A stretch of 14,543 nt of DNA. Source: an uncultured Eubacteriales bacterium. Its GTDB lineage: Bacteria > Bacillota > Clostridia > Monoglobales > Monoglobaceae. Shown here piece after piece: positions 1 through 6,875 of this stretch. Location: assembly GCA_900552305.1 (NCBI GenBank), contig URZD01000032.1, forward strand, positions 1 to 14,543. The letters are read 5' to 3'. Under the pieces are notes generated by a model. The model was not told the DNA's origin and searched no databases. It was given only the letters and a program-made list of their open reading frames with translations. Made by a program: the position numbers and the translations under genes. Numbering within the stretch: position 1 is the stretch's first letter; every line of letters starts with the position of its first letter.

Positions 1-20
1 TGTGGCAGTTAATCCGTCTA

Positions 21-488
21 TCAGTATCCCCTTTGGTAGCCGCCGCTACGCTTGCCCTCGGTATTACGCTTGAGGTCCTGTATCTTTTCGTCACTGTCCT
101 GCTTGAATTTAAGCAGCTTATCCTCAAACGACATATCCTCTCTCGCATGAGCAAATTCAAAAACCTCCGGAGGACGGTTGCCGAGTCCTGTGTCGCGTGG
201 TCTTTCTCTGTCCCTGTCGCGGCGATCATCTCTTTTTTTCCTTTTCGGAGCGTCACCCAAAGTCCTCTTTATCGAAAGACCGATTTTGCCGTTGTCATCA
301 ACCGACATTACCTTTACCTTGACCTCCTGACCCACGGTCAGGTGCTTGCTTATATCCTCCACATACTCATTTGAAATTTCCGAAATATGTACAAGACCGG
401 TTTTGCCGCCCTCCAGCTCGACAAATGCGCCGAACGCCGCAATTCCGGTAACCTTTCCCTGAAGTATACTGCCCGCTTCAATCTGCAT
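21..488 (-). CDS. yabR: S1 RNA-binding domain protein, YabR-like
   Basis: A 155-residue protein. Residues 1-75 form a single S1 (OB-fold) RNA-binding domain with the usual opening (GSILQGKVTGIAAFGAFVEL), the GLVHISEIS core and the V-x-VGQEVKVKV strand. The remainder is low-complexity and highly charged, with an Arg/Asp run at about 86-100 and a Gly/Tyr-rich end, probably disordered and RNA-contacting. Single-S1 proteins of this kind (YabR, general stress protein 13) associate with ribosomes or RNA in Bacillota; the exact role is not settled. It lies downstream of divIC as in Bacillus subtilis (divIC-yabR), but across a 334-base gap. The ATG at 488 follows a GAGGAGGA ribosome binding site at 501-508, with a somewhat long 12-base spacer. 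A GC hairpin (513-529, 7 bp, 3-base loop) sits immediately upstream of that site. The domain call is firm; the symbol rests on domain plus neighbourhood. Confidence 0.9.
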   Translation of the reverse strand: MQIEAGSILQGKVTGIAAFGAFVELEGGKTGLVHISEISNEYVEDISKHLTVGQEVKVKVMSVDDNGKIGLSIKRTLGDAPKRKKRDDRRDRDRERPRDTGLGNRPPEVFEFAHAREDMSFEDKLLKFKQDSDEKIQDLKRNTEGKRSGGYQRGY

Positions 489-822
489 ATCCTAAAAAAA
501 TCCTCCTCGGAGCGCTGCCCCCGGCAGCGTCACTATGTATAATAAAATTATTTTCCACAAGATTAAGTTTTCGCCGCGCGAAACCGTATTCCGCTGCACA
601 AAGCCGTTACGCCCCGCAGCATATGACACCGCGCATTTAACAGCCAACTGCCGCACAGAATATTGTTATGCCGCAAAGCTGACGCTGTATAAAAACCGCA
701 GCCGCACTAAAATAGTACCGCGCCGCGAAACTACCTCATCGCAAAGCACCGCTATGCCGAAAAACGGCAATCAATGTCAACCGTTTTTGTTTACATGACC
801 GTATCAGACATACAGACATCTG
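489..822. other. Gene-free gap between divIC and the S1 gene
   Basis: There is no convincing gene in these 334 bases. Just past the divIC stop, on the minus strand, an 8-bp stem (760-767 with 781-788, 13-base loop) is formed by AAAAACGG and CCGTTTTT. It could be a weak terminator because its U tract lies in the 3' arm. The direct repeat CAGACAT occurs at about 807-819. A GC hairpin at 513-529 abuts the ribosome binding site of the S1 gene. A TATTAT -10-like box lies at 539-544 without a good -35, so a separate promoter for the S1 gene is possible but unproven. The plus-strand frame across the gap looks random and lacks a ribosome binding site. Confidence 0.4.
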
Positions 823-1131
823 CTATTTTTTTGTAACATCCTCATAAACACGCTCGTTCGCCTTTACAAGTCCGAGCTTTTCGCGAGCCATCCGTTCAAG
901 ATACTCGTCCTTTTCGGTATTTTTGTATTCCTCGCGCAGGCGCTGCTCCGTGAGCTTTTCCTCCGCAATCTTATCCTCATAATCCTTAGCCACACGACTG
1001 CACCGTGAAAGTGTAATCTGTTGGCTCGCGAATGTATATACAACATATGCAAACAGAAACAAAAGCATACCGTTTTTCAGCAGCTTTTTAAAAGAAAAGT
1101 TTTTAACTTTTTTTGGTCTTTGTGCAGACAT
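823..1131 (-). CDS. divIC: Septum formation initiator, DivIC/FtsB family
   Basis: A small bitopic division protein. DivIC/FtsB pairs with FtsL through a periplasmic or extracytoplasmic coiled coil and activates septal peptidoglycan synthesis by FtsW and the septal PBP. The sequence shows a basic N-terminal tail (RPKKVKNFSFKKLLK), one membrane segment (about residues 20-37, LLFLFAYVVY), a charged heptad-like coiled coil, and the family's closing signature EYLERMAREKLGLVKANERV. At about 102 residues the length is normal. The reading frame can be extended to an ATG at 1137, but the AAGGTG ribosome binding site ends only 2 bases before that codon and 8 bases before the ATG at 1131, so 1131 is preferred. 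A perfect-consensus sigma-A promoter (1163-1191) drives it, making it independent of the ImmA/XRE unit upstream. It could equally be labelled ftsB-like; the neighbouring S1 gene favours divIC. Confidence 0.9.
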   Translation of the reverse strand: MSAQRPKKVKNFSFKKLLKNGMLLFLFAYVVYTFASQQITLSRCSRVAKDYEDKIAEEKLTEQRLREEYKNTEKDEYLERMAREKLGLVKANERVYEDVTKK

Positions 1132-1162
1132 ATCCATTTCACCTTATAAAAATGATATTTTA

Positions 1163-1191
1163 ATTATATATCAATACCCCCGCTTTGTCAA
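1163..1191 (-). promoter_or_regulatory. Perfect-consensus sigma-A promoter of divIC
   Basis: On the minus strand TTGACA (1186-1191), exactly 17 bases, then TATAAT (1163-1168). Both hexamers match consensus at 6 of 6. Transcription would begin near 1156, about 25 bases upstream of the preferred divIC start, leaving a short leader that carries AAGGTG. The promoter lies just downstream of the terminator of the ImmA/XRE operon. Confidence 0.92.
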
Positions 1192-1219
1192 TAGTCTTTG
1201 CCTGTTTTTTATTCGTCAA

Positions 1220-1268
1220 ACGTAATAAAAATAAATGCGCAGTCTACTCACTTTTTTACAGACCGCGC
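1220..1268 (-). terminator. Possible second terminator after the ImmA gene
   Basis: Minus-strand hairpin of 9 bp (arms 1260-1268 and 1237-1245, one G-U pair, 14-base loop containing six A) followed by a loosely U-rich stretch at 1220-1236. It is much weaker than the terminator just upstream at 1309-1360 and could be a back-up that insulates the divIC promoter. Confidence 0.3.
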
Positions 1269-1308
1269 CCCGCAGTGCCGCTGTTTGACCGCAGAATAAC
1301 CGCACGGC

Positions 1309-1360
1309 AAAAAAACAGACCCGACACACTCCGCCTTGCCGGCGAAGCATATCAAGTCTG
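1309..1360 (-). terminator. Intrinsic terminator of the XRE-ImmA operon
   Basis: On the minus strand, bases 1360-1341 and 1335-1316 form a continuous 20-bp stem around the 5-base loop GGCAA, followed directly by seven U (1315-1309). Several pairs are G-U, so the helix is continuous only in minus-strand RNA; on the plus strand the same positions become A-C mismatches. It begins 62 bases beyond the ImmA-gene stop codon. Confidence 0.87.
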
Positions 1361-1421
1361 AGAATTGTTCAATTTTTTGAAGCTTCCGATTATTTTCCGA
1401 ATACAACCTTGCGGTTATCCA

Positions 1422-2096
1422 TTATTCAATGATGCAGAACGAACACGGCGTATATCCGTATTCCTCCGCCTGCTCTTTGGTAAAACGCCGCAAATCGTCC
1501 TTGCCCTTGACAAACTGGCAGTTTTCCTTATGGTACCTTTCGCCCGTTCTTGTGACGTAATATATCTCCTTATCTGCGCGCACCTTACCGCTGTACGCAT
1601 AGCCGCCGAATACACCCAGACACATCGCAAGACACAAAACCGCAATGAGCTTTGTGCGTCTTTCGGCGCAGTTAATTCTTGTCAGCAGGCTCGGATGAAG
1701 CATATAAAAAGCAAAATCGTCTGCAAAGCTCTCGCGCTGAACCTTTGAATATATCGCCTCCGGCTCGTTAAAGCTCGGGTCACAGATATGCCCCAGCTCA
1801 TGGAGCAATACAACGCACTTGTCATTCTCGGAAAGCGTGGAATTCAAAAATACAAATTTCAGGCTGCCCTTTATGTACACAAACGCGTTGTGCCGCATTA
1901 CCTCCTCCTGAAGTCCGAGTTGGTTTATCAGCGTACCAATCCCACCGGAGTCAAGCCGCAGCGGGTCAAACGGAATTACCTCATATGTGTATTCCTCTAT
2001 AATCTTTACAATTTCGCTGTGTTTAGCCGAGGATGGAATTCCGAATCGGCGGCATACCTTATACGCCGCCTTCCTTGCCGGCTCATTCTTCGGCAT
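1422..2096 (-). CDS. Membrane-anchored ImmA/IrrE-type metalloprotease with C-terminal His/Cys domain
   Basis: A 224-residue protein in two parts. Residues 1-145 match the ImmA/IrrE (M78) zinc peptidase fold: the HELGH motif (H99, E100, H103) and the downstream RESFADDFAFYML helix, whose E122 is the expected third ligand. Residues about 148-166 (KLIAVLCLAMCLGVFGG) are a membrane segment preceded by the positive stretch RINCAERRTK, which predicts a cytoplasmic protease domain. The tail outside the membrane (about 177-221) has the pattern Y-V-T-R-T-G-x-x-Y-H, then C193, then GYTPCSFC, so H189, C193, C218 and C221 could bind a metal. That tail type is common on secreted or membrane proteins of Clostridia. 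The start overlaps the XRE gene by 14 bases, with AAAGGA 6 bases upstream of the ATG. ImmA-type proteases cleave XRE repressors such as ImmR; cleavage of the adjacent repressor is therefore inferred. No other mobile-element genes are present. Confidence 0.87.
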   Translation of the reverse strand: MPKNEPARKAAYKVCRRFGIPSSAKHSEIVKIIEEYTYEVIPFDPLRLDSGGIGTLINQLGLQEEVMRHNAFVYIKGSLKFVFLNSTLSENDKCVVLLHELGHICDPSFNEPEAIYSKVQRESFADDFAFYMLHPSLLTRINCAERRTKLIAVLCLAMCLGVFGGYAYSGKVRADKEIYYVTRTGERYHKENCQFVKGKDDLRRFTKEQAEEYGYTPCSFCIIE

Positions 2097-2532
2097 CGTT
2101 ATCCTTTATCTTTCTGACTAAATCAAGTATTGCCTTTTCGTCCTCGGTCAAATGTACTACCGGCTTCATACCCTCGTATGCCGCCATTGTCGGAAGAACC
2201 TTGTCCGGATAGTATACGCGGTTAACCTCTGTCCTTGCAACGGCTTCAACGGTATGCTTGCCCATCTCGTCAAGAGCCTCAAACCTCTTGAGCATCTCCA
2301 ATGAACGGTCATCCGTTACAACCGGTCCGCTTGCCACTACCGAAATGTCAAGCTCGTTCAGTATTCTGTTTACGGTATCAAAGCCGGACACTCCCACGCC
2401 GTTCTTCAGAATGAAATTAAGCGTCGTTCTCGGAATATTCATGTGCTTTGAAAAGTTCTCGATTGTCTTAAATTTTTCCTTTATTCTTCTTTTGATAAGA
2501 ACCTGATATGTGTTGTTTTCCGTTTTAATCAC
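2083..2532 (-). CDS. XRE-family helix-turn-helix repressor
   Basis: A 149-residue cytoplasmic DNA-binding protein. Residues about 8-65 form a Cro/C1-type helix-turn-helix (KRRIKEKFKTIENFSKHMNI, then PRTTLNFILKNG and the GFDTVNRILNELDI helix). The rest (LKRFEALDEMGKHTVEAVAR) resembles the C-terminal part of phage and ICE repressors that partner ImmA proteases. The start is GTG at 2532; an AAGGAG site lies only about 3 bases upstream, which is unusually close, but no alternative start keeps the whole domain. Its strong promoter (2554-2582) contains repeated TTGTAT half-sites, which suggests autorepression. The TGA stop lies inside the downstream protease gene, the tight coupling typical of repressor and antirepressor-protease pairs. 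The regulated genes other than itself cannot be inferred from this window. Confidence 0.9.
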   Translation of the reverse strand: MIKTENNTYQVLIKRRIKEKFKTIENFSKHMNIPRTTLNFILKNGVGVSGFDTVNRILNELDISVVASGPVVTDDRSLEMLKRFEALDEMGKHTVEAVARTEVNRVYYPDKVLPTMAAYEGMKPVVHLTEDEKAILDLVRKIKDNDAEE

Positions 2533-2553
2533 CTTCTCCTTTTTATTATATTT

Positions 2554-2582
2554 ATTGTATCACATTTCTTGTATAAGGTCAA
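2554..2582 (-). promoter_or_regulatory. Sigma-A promoter of the XRE-ImmA operon
   Basis: TTGACC (2577-2582), a 17-base spacer, then TACAAT (2554-2559) on the minus strand, with a TGA extension just upstream of the -10. Five of six bases match in each hexamer. The spacer and -10 contain two direct TTGTAT motifs (plus strand 2555-2560 and 2569-2574), spaced 14 bases apart. A third copy in opposite orientation lies at 2652-2657. These are candidate operator half-sites for the encoded repressor. Confidence 0.85.
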
Positions 2583-2689
2583 TACTTAAATCGGTATTTT
2601 TTGCAAATTTTCGTATATTTCAACAATAAAACTTTTAAAAATGTCACTTTTATACAATTTTTTTGCCGCCCTGCTCCGCATTTTGACAT

Positions 2690-2742
2690 AAAAAAACTGC
2701 CCTCGTAAGTACCGGATTTACGGTCCGACCTTTTGAAAGCAG
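2690..2742 (-). terminator. Terminator after the formyltransferase gene
   Basis: Minus-strand stem of 8 bp (2742-2735 with 2704-2697; CTGCTTTC and GAGGGCAG, two G-U pairs) closing a 30-base interior that can form its own small hairpin, followed by seven U (2696-2690). The long interior makes it less classic than the others in the window. The position, 18 bases past the stop codon, supports it. Confidence 0.55.
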
Positions 2743-2759
2743 CTCGTTTCAAAGCGTTA

Positions 2760-3530
2760 TTATTCGATTATTTCTATATATCCGTCAGTCAGAGGCAGCT
2801 TCTGCCCCAAAGGCTCACCCTTGCGCGCTCTGCCGCGGTGAATCATGACATTGCCGTTCTTTCCCGCATATATGCACTCATAGCCGTAAAACGCGCGCAG
2901 GATTCCATCGGCGGTATCTGCAGCCATGTCCGCGGTGACGGTCCAGTCCTTCTCGGTCTGTGCCGCGATATATTCGCCTTCGCCCTGTTTTTTTGCGCCA
3001 CGCCAAAGACTGTCAAAATTCTTCACAAGCCTTTTAAGCATATCGGGCAGCAGTCCCAAAGCCTTCTCCATAAACGTATCAAGATTTTCGTCCTTTGCAA
3101 GGTTAAAGCTCTCCTGCATAAGAATATCCCCTGTGTCAAAGCCTTCCGCGATTTTATGGATTGTCACGCCGCTTTTTTTCGCGCCACTTAAAATCGCGTG
3201 CGGCATAGGCCACGAGCCGCGACCCAGCGGCAGCAGCGACGGATGAATATTCACAATCGGAAAATCCTCCGTCACGGGGATTTTATAGTAGTACCCCGCG
3301 CATACCGCCGCATGAACGCCGCTTTCGCGCAGCCGTTTTATGTCCTCGGCGGTTATCCGCGAAAGGGGGTACGGGATTTTGTTTTCCTTTGCAAAGGCGA
3401 TGATTTTGGTGTTAAACTCGGTTACATTGTCGGTTTTACAGGTGAAAACCTCCGCAATCTCCGCCCCCGCATTTTGCAGCCACAGCGGCGCGGGATAAAA
3501 CAAATCAATTCCGATGTATGCAATTTTCAA
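2760..3530 (-). CDS. Short formyltransferase-family protein (Fmt-like)
   Basis: A 256-residue protein of the N10-formyl-tetrahydrofolate-dependent formyltransferase family. The core signature NIHPSLLPLGRGSWP (residues 94-108) supplies N94 and H96, and GFDTGDIL (130-137) supplies the DxG aspartate D132, so the Asn-His-Asp catalytic triad of GART, Fmt and sugar formyltransferases is complete. It is shorter than standard methionyl-tRNA formyltransferase (about 310 residues). The C-terminal part (about 185-256) is only a reduced version of the Fmt C-terminal OB domain. The substrate is therefore open: initiator Met-tRNA, an amino sugar nucleotide, or another amine. The start is TTG at 3530, 8 bases after a run of six G. 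It follows recD2 by 97 bases and may have its own weak promoter at 3562-3589. Family call firm, specific product not. Confidence 0.82.
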   Translation of the reverse strand: MKIAYIGIDLFYPAPLWLQNAGAEIAEVFTCKTDNVTEFNTKIIAFAKENKIPYPLSRITAEDIKRLRESGVHAAVCAGYYYKIPVTEDFPIVNIHPSLLPLGRGSWPMPHAILSGAKKSGVTIHKIAEGFDTGDILMQESFNLAKDENLDTFMEKALGLLPDMLKRLVKNFDSLWRGAKKQGEGEYIAAQTEKDWTVTADMAADTADGILRAFYGYECIYAGKNGNVMIHRGRARKGEPLGQKLPLTDGYIEIIE

Positions 3531-3561
3531 TGGCTGTTCCCCCCGTTAACTCAAAAATGAA

Positions 3562-3589
3562 AATGTAAACGCTGATTTTGTGCAGTCAA
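3562..3589 (-). promoter_or_regulatory. Possible promoter of the formyltransferase gene
   Basis: On the minus strand TTGACT (3584-3589), a 16-base spacer, then TACATT (3562-3567). The -35 is good and the -10 mediocre. It would start a transcript about 25 bases upstream of the TTG start. No terminator separates this gene from recD2, so read-through from the ddh promoter is equally possible. Confidence 0.42.
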
Positions 3590-3627
3590 CCCTTTTTGCG
3601 GTTCGGATATTTTTTACATCTCCAAAT

Positions 3628-5826
3628 TTACCGTATTTCCATTCGCTCTTTCAATCCCGAATACCGCACGCTTATATTATTATTCTGCACAAATTTTTCA
3701 AGAATTTCCGTCTTACCTACAAGTATAGCCATTTTTTTCGCTCTTGTTACAGCCGTATACAAAAGATTTCTGGTCATAAGCAGCCTGTGCGTGTCGAACA
3801 TCGGCATTATCACAACGTCAAACTCGCTGCCCTGGCTCTTGTGAACGGTTATCGCGTAGGCAAGCTCCAGCTCGTCAAGCGAAAGAAAATCGTAAACCGC
3901 CTTGCGGTCATCATCAAACATCACCGTCATGTTCTTTTCGTGAAGGTCAATGTCTGTGACAAAGCCAACGTCGCCGTTGAATATCCCCTCGCCCTCGCTG
4001 CCGTCCGAAACCCGCGTCCAGTGCGCATCATAGTTATTCTTGTTCTGCATAACCTTGTCGCCGACCCTGAATACACAGCCCGCGCCCTGTTTTTCCGTGC
4101 GGAATTTCTGCGGCGGGTTGAGTCGGCTCTGCAAAAGCTCGTTAAGGCTCTGTACGCCTATCTGCGTTTTCCGCGTCGGCGTTATCACCTGAATCTGCGA
4201 GATGCTGTCATAGCCGTATGTACGCGGCAGCCTTGTTTTGCAGAGGTCAGCTATCGTTTCGCATATCACGTTCGGATTTTCGCATTTTAACATAAAAAAG
4301 TCGTTGTCGGGGTCGTTGCAAAGCGGCATTTCACCGTTGTTTATTCTGTGCGCGTTCACAACAATCATGCTTTCGTGCGCCTGACGGAAAATCTCGGTCA
4401 GACGTATCGAAACAAGCGCATCGCTTTCGATTATATCGCGCAGTACGTTTCCCGCTCCGACCGCCGGGAGCTGGTCGCTATCGCCCACCATAACAAGCCG
4501 CGCATTCGTCGGCAGCGCAAGGAGCAGACTGTGCATAAGCAAAATATCCACCATCGACATCTCGTCCACAATCAGCAAATCACATTCCAACTTGTTTTTC
4601 TCGTTCCTTGCAAACGTTTGCAGCTGTCCGTCCATCCCCGGCGTGTTTTCAAGAAGTCGGTGTATGGTCTTTGCCTCGGTGCCGCAAAGCTCGGTCATGC
4701 GCTTTGCCGCCCTTCCTGTCGGCGCCGTGAGTGCAATCCGTTTCCCCTGCTTTTCCATTATATTTATTATCGTCTTGATTATCGTGGTCTTACCTGTTCC
4801 GGGGCCGCCGGTTATGACTACCGCAGTGTTCTCGAAAACCGCGCGGACCGCGTCGCGCTGTGCGTCCGCAAGGATAATTCCCGATTCGGACTCCGCGTCC
4901 GCAATCAAGCCGTCACACTCGGCATCGTTCACCTCAAAGACAGTGCCGCTCATCGTCCGCAGCCGCTCCGCAACCGCGGTTTCCGCCGTGTAGAATGCGT
5001 CAAGGTACACCGCCTCGAACTCGCCCGTGTCGCACTCGGTAAGCTCGCCGCCCGAGGTAAGCGTATAAATTGCGTCCTCGACCGCCTCTGTTTCCACGCC
5101 GAGGATATACCTCGCCTGTGCAAGAAGGCTGCCCTTGGGCAGATATGTATGCCCGCTCAGATACGCCGCGTTCATAAGCACGCTCTTGATTCCGGCGCAT
5201 ATGCGCGGAGGAAAGTCCTTCGGCAGCTCCATGCTGTCGCATATCCTGTCGCATATTTTGAATGTAAATCCGTCTATCGCAGACAGCACAAACGGGTTTG
5301 CCCTGACGGCGGAAACCGTAGCCTCTCCAAACGCGCGGTACGCCTTGACCGAAAGGCTCGGCGAAACGCCGAATTTCTGAAAAAATACGACAATCTCCTT
5401 CACACAGATTTGTTCAAGAAATTTTTTGTATATTTCCTGAGCCTTTTTGACCGAAATCCCTCGTATTTCGGTCAGCCGCTCCGGCTCGTTCTCTATCACG
5501 TCAAGGGCATCCCTGCCGAACAGCTCGACAATTTTCCGCGCAGTAGCCTTGCCTATGTGCGGCAGCATTCCCGAGCCGAGGTACATCTCTATTTCCGACT
5601 CGGTTTCCGGCATTATCCGCTCAAACGCGCGGACGTTGAACTGCTCGCCGTATTCGCGGTGACTGCGCCATTCGCCGTATGCCTTTATCCGCTCGCCCTC
5701 GCAAAGACCGGGCATACACCCTGTCAGCGTGAACAGCTTGCCGTCTGACGAAACGTCGCATACCGTATATCCGTTTGTTTCGTTTTCATATATAAGCCCT
5801 TCGACCGTGCCTTCGATTTCCTCCAC
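3628..5826 (-). CDS. recD2: ATP-dependent 5'-3' DNA helicase RecD2
   Basis: A 732-residue superfamily 1B helicase, normal for RecD2, the form found in bacteria that lack RecBCD and implicated in replication-fork and repair processes. Domains in order: an N-terminal OB-like region (1-75); a helix-hairpin-helix region (about 80-140, LPHIGKATARKIVELFG and LTEIRGISVKKAQEI); then the motor. Motor motifs: Q motif around Q323; Walker A GGPGTGKT (340-347); APTGRAAKRM (368-377); Walker B DEMSMVD (421-427); motif III GDSDQLP (448-454); LTEIFRQ (476-482); the GIFNGDVGFV strand (614-623); motif V AITVHKSQGSEFD (658-670); and motif VI LYTAVTRAKK (689-698). All are intact. The start is GTG at 5826, preceded by GGGGTG a few bases upstream. 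It is 35 bases downstream of ddh and probably co-transcribed with it; the functional link between the two is not obvious. Confidence 0.96.
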   Translation of the reverse strand: MEEIEGTVEGLIYENETNGYTVCDVSSDGKLFTLTGCMPGLCEGERIKAYGEWRSHREYGEQFNVRAFERIMPETESEIEMYLGSGMLPHIGKATARKIVELFGRDALDVIENEPERLTEIRGISVKKAQEIYKKFLEQICVKEIVVFFQKFGVSPSLSVKAYRAFGEATVSAVRANPFVLSAIDGFTFKICDRICDSMELPKDFPPRICAGIKSVLMNAAYLSGHTYLPKGSLLAQARYILGVETEAVEDAIYTLTSGGELTECDTGEFEAVYLDAFYTAETAVAERLRTMSGTVFEVNDAECDGLIADAESESGIILADAQRDAVRAVFENTAVVITGGPGTGKTTIIKTIINIMEKQGKRIALTAPTGRAAKRMTELCGTEAKTIHRLLENTPGMDGQLQTFARNEKNKLECDLLIVDEMSMVDILLMHSLLLALPTNARLVMVGDSDQLPAVGAGNVLRDIIESDALVSIRLTEIFRQAHESMIVVNAHRINNGEMPLCNDPDNDFFMLKCENPNVICETIADLCKTRLPRTYGYDSISQIQVITPTRKTQIGVQSLNELLQSRLNPPQKFRTEKQGAGCVFRVGDKVMQNKNNYDAHWTRVSDGSEGEGIFNGDVGFVTDIDLHEKNMTVMFDDDRKAVYDFLSLDELELAYAITVHKSQGSEFDVVIMPMFDTHRLLMTRNLLYTAVTRAKKMAILVGKTEILEKFVQNNNISVRYSGLKERMEIR

Positions 5827-5861
5827 GGAATCACCCCATTGTCATATGTGTTTTTTGCCGT

Positions 5862-6842
5862 TTAAAGAAGTGTACGGCGCAGCTCCTCGCCGGATTTCGG
5901 CGAGAGGTATGCCGGCGGAATATCAAAGACCGTCTTGCAGCCGTACGCGCCCTCGCTGTGTAGCCTGTTTATCGCGCGCGCAAACGCAACCAGTACGGAT
6001 GCGGTAAACTCGGGATTGGAATCCAGCTTAAGGCTGTACTCGATTATGTGGTTGTTCTTCTTTGTGATACCGGTACTCCCGCTCCTGATTACAAAGCCGC
6101 CGTGCGGAATACCGCTGTGATCTCTTTTAAGCTCCTCCTCGCATATGAAGTGAACCGTGGTGTTGTAGTCTGCAAAGTAGTTCGGCATGGTCTTTATCTC
6201 GTTTTCGATTCTCGCCTTGTCCGCGCCCTCTTTTGCAACCACAAAACATTCGCGGGTGTGCTTTTCGCGGGTGGAAAGCTCCGGGTTTTCGCCGTTTCTT
6301 ACCCTTTCGAGCGCGTTTTCAACCGGGATTGTGTACTGGCGCGCGTCAAGAACGCCGTCAATTCTTCGTATCGCGTCGGAGTGACCCTGGCTTACGCCCT
6401 TGCCCCAAAACGTGTAGTCCGCGCCGCACGGAAGGATTGCCTGTGCGTAAAGGCGGTTGAGCGAGAACATTCCGGGGTCCCAGCCCGCCGAGATGAGCGC
6501 GGTCTTTTTTGCGCCCGCCGCGGCTTTGTCTACATTTTCAAAATGCTTTGGAATGTTCGCGTGTGTGTCAAAACTGTCGATTACGTTGAAATACTTTGCG
6601 TACTCCGGGGTCTGAACAGGAAGGTCGGTCGCGGAACCGCCGCAGATGATAAGGACGTCGATTTTATCCTTGTGCTTGAGAATACTGTCAACCGGGAAAA
6701 CATTCGCGCCGGTCAGCGTTTTAAGCTCGCTTGGATTTCTTCTTGTGAATATTCCGTAAAGTGATACATCGCCGTTTTGCTCTGCGGCGCACTCAACACC
6801 CCTGCCGAGGTTACCGTAGCCTAAAATTGCTATGTTTATCAT
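5862..6842 (-). CDS. ddh: meso-Diaminopimelate D-dehydrogenase
   Basis: A 326-residue cytoplasmic enzyme. It catalyses the one-step reductive amination of L-2-amino-6-oxopimelate (from tetrahydrodipicolinate) by NADPH and ammonium to meso-diaminopimelate, the shortcut branch of lysine and peptidoglycan precursor synthesis. Visible family features are the dinucleotide-binding loop GYGNLGRG (8-15); the GGSATD segment; the DSFDTHANIPKHF region; the substrate-binding stretch SAGWDPGMFSLNR; WGKGVSQGHSDAIRRI; and the conserved HSGIPHGGFVIRSG near the C-terminus. Length is typical. The ATG at 6842 follows AAAGGAGAG at good spacing. It leads a unit with its own promoter (6876-6904) that probably continues into recD2. 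Presence of this enzyme is consistent with a Clostridia-type cell wall based on meso-DAP. Confidence 0.96.
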   Translation of the reverse strand: MINIAILGYGNLGRGVECAAEQNGDVSLYGIFTRRNPSELKTLTGANVFPVDSILKHKDKIDVLIICGGSATDLPVQTPEYAKYFNVIDSFDTHANIPKHFENVDKAAAGAKKTALISAGWDPGMFSLNRLYAQAILPCGADYTFWGKGVSQGHSDAIRRIDGVLDARQYTIPVENALERVRNGENPELSTREKHTRECFVVAKEGADKARIENEIKTMPNYFADYNTTVHFICEEELKRDHSGIPHGGFVIRSGSTGITKKNNHIIEYSLKLDSNPEFTASVLVAFARAINRLHSEGAYGCKTVFDIPPAYLSPKSGEELRRTLL

Positions 6843-6875
6843 GTGTAATCTCTCCTTTATTTATATGCTGATTTA

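Noticed and set aside
781..788. TTGACA in the 768-781 loop as a -35 for the S1 gene
   Set aside because: No acceptable -10 lies at 16-18 bases (best CATAGC, 3 of 6), so no promoter is called.
535..798. Plus-strand 87-codon frame in the divIC-S1 gap
   Set aside because: No ribosome binding site, random-looking composition, and opposite to all genes in the window.
1422..2532. Prophage or ICE remnant at the XRE-ImmA pair
   Set aside because: No integrase, excisionase, att-like repeat, relaxase or structural gene is visible on either side; neighbours are ordinary chromosomal genes.
4348..5748. Plus-strand reading frame of 466 codons
   Set aside because: It lies entirely antisense to recD2, whose helicase motifs are all intact. 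Its translation is rich in Arg, His, Cys and Leu, with no recognisable domain, as expected of a shadow frame.
6048..6764. Plus-strand reading frame of 238 codons
   Set aside because: Antisense to ddh, with no ribosome binding site and no family resemblance.
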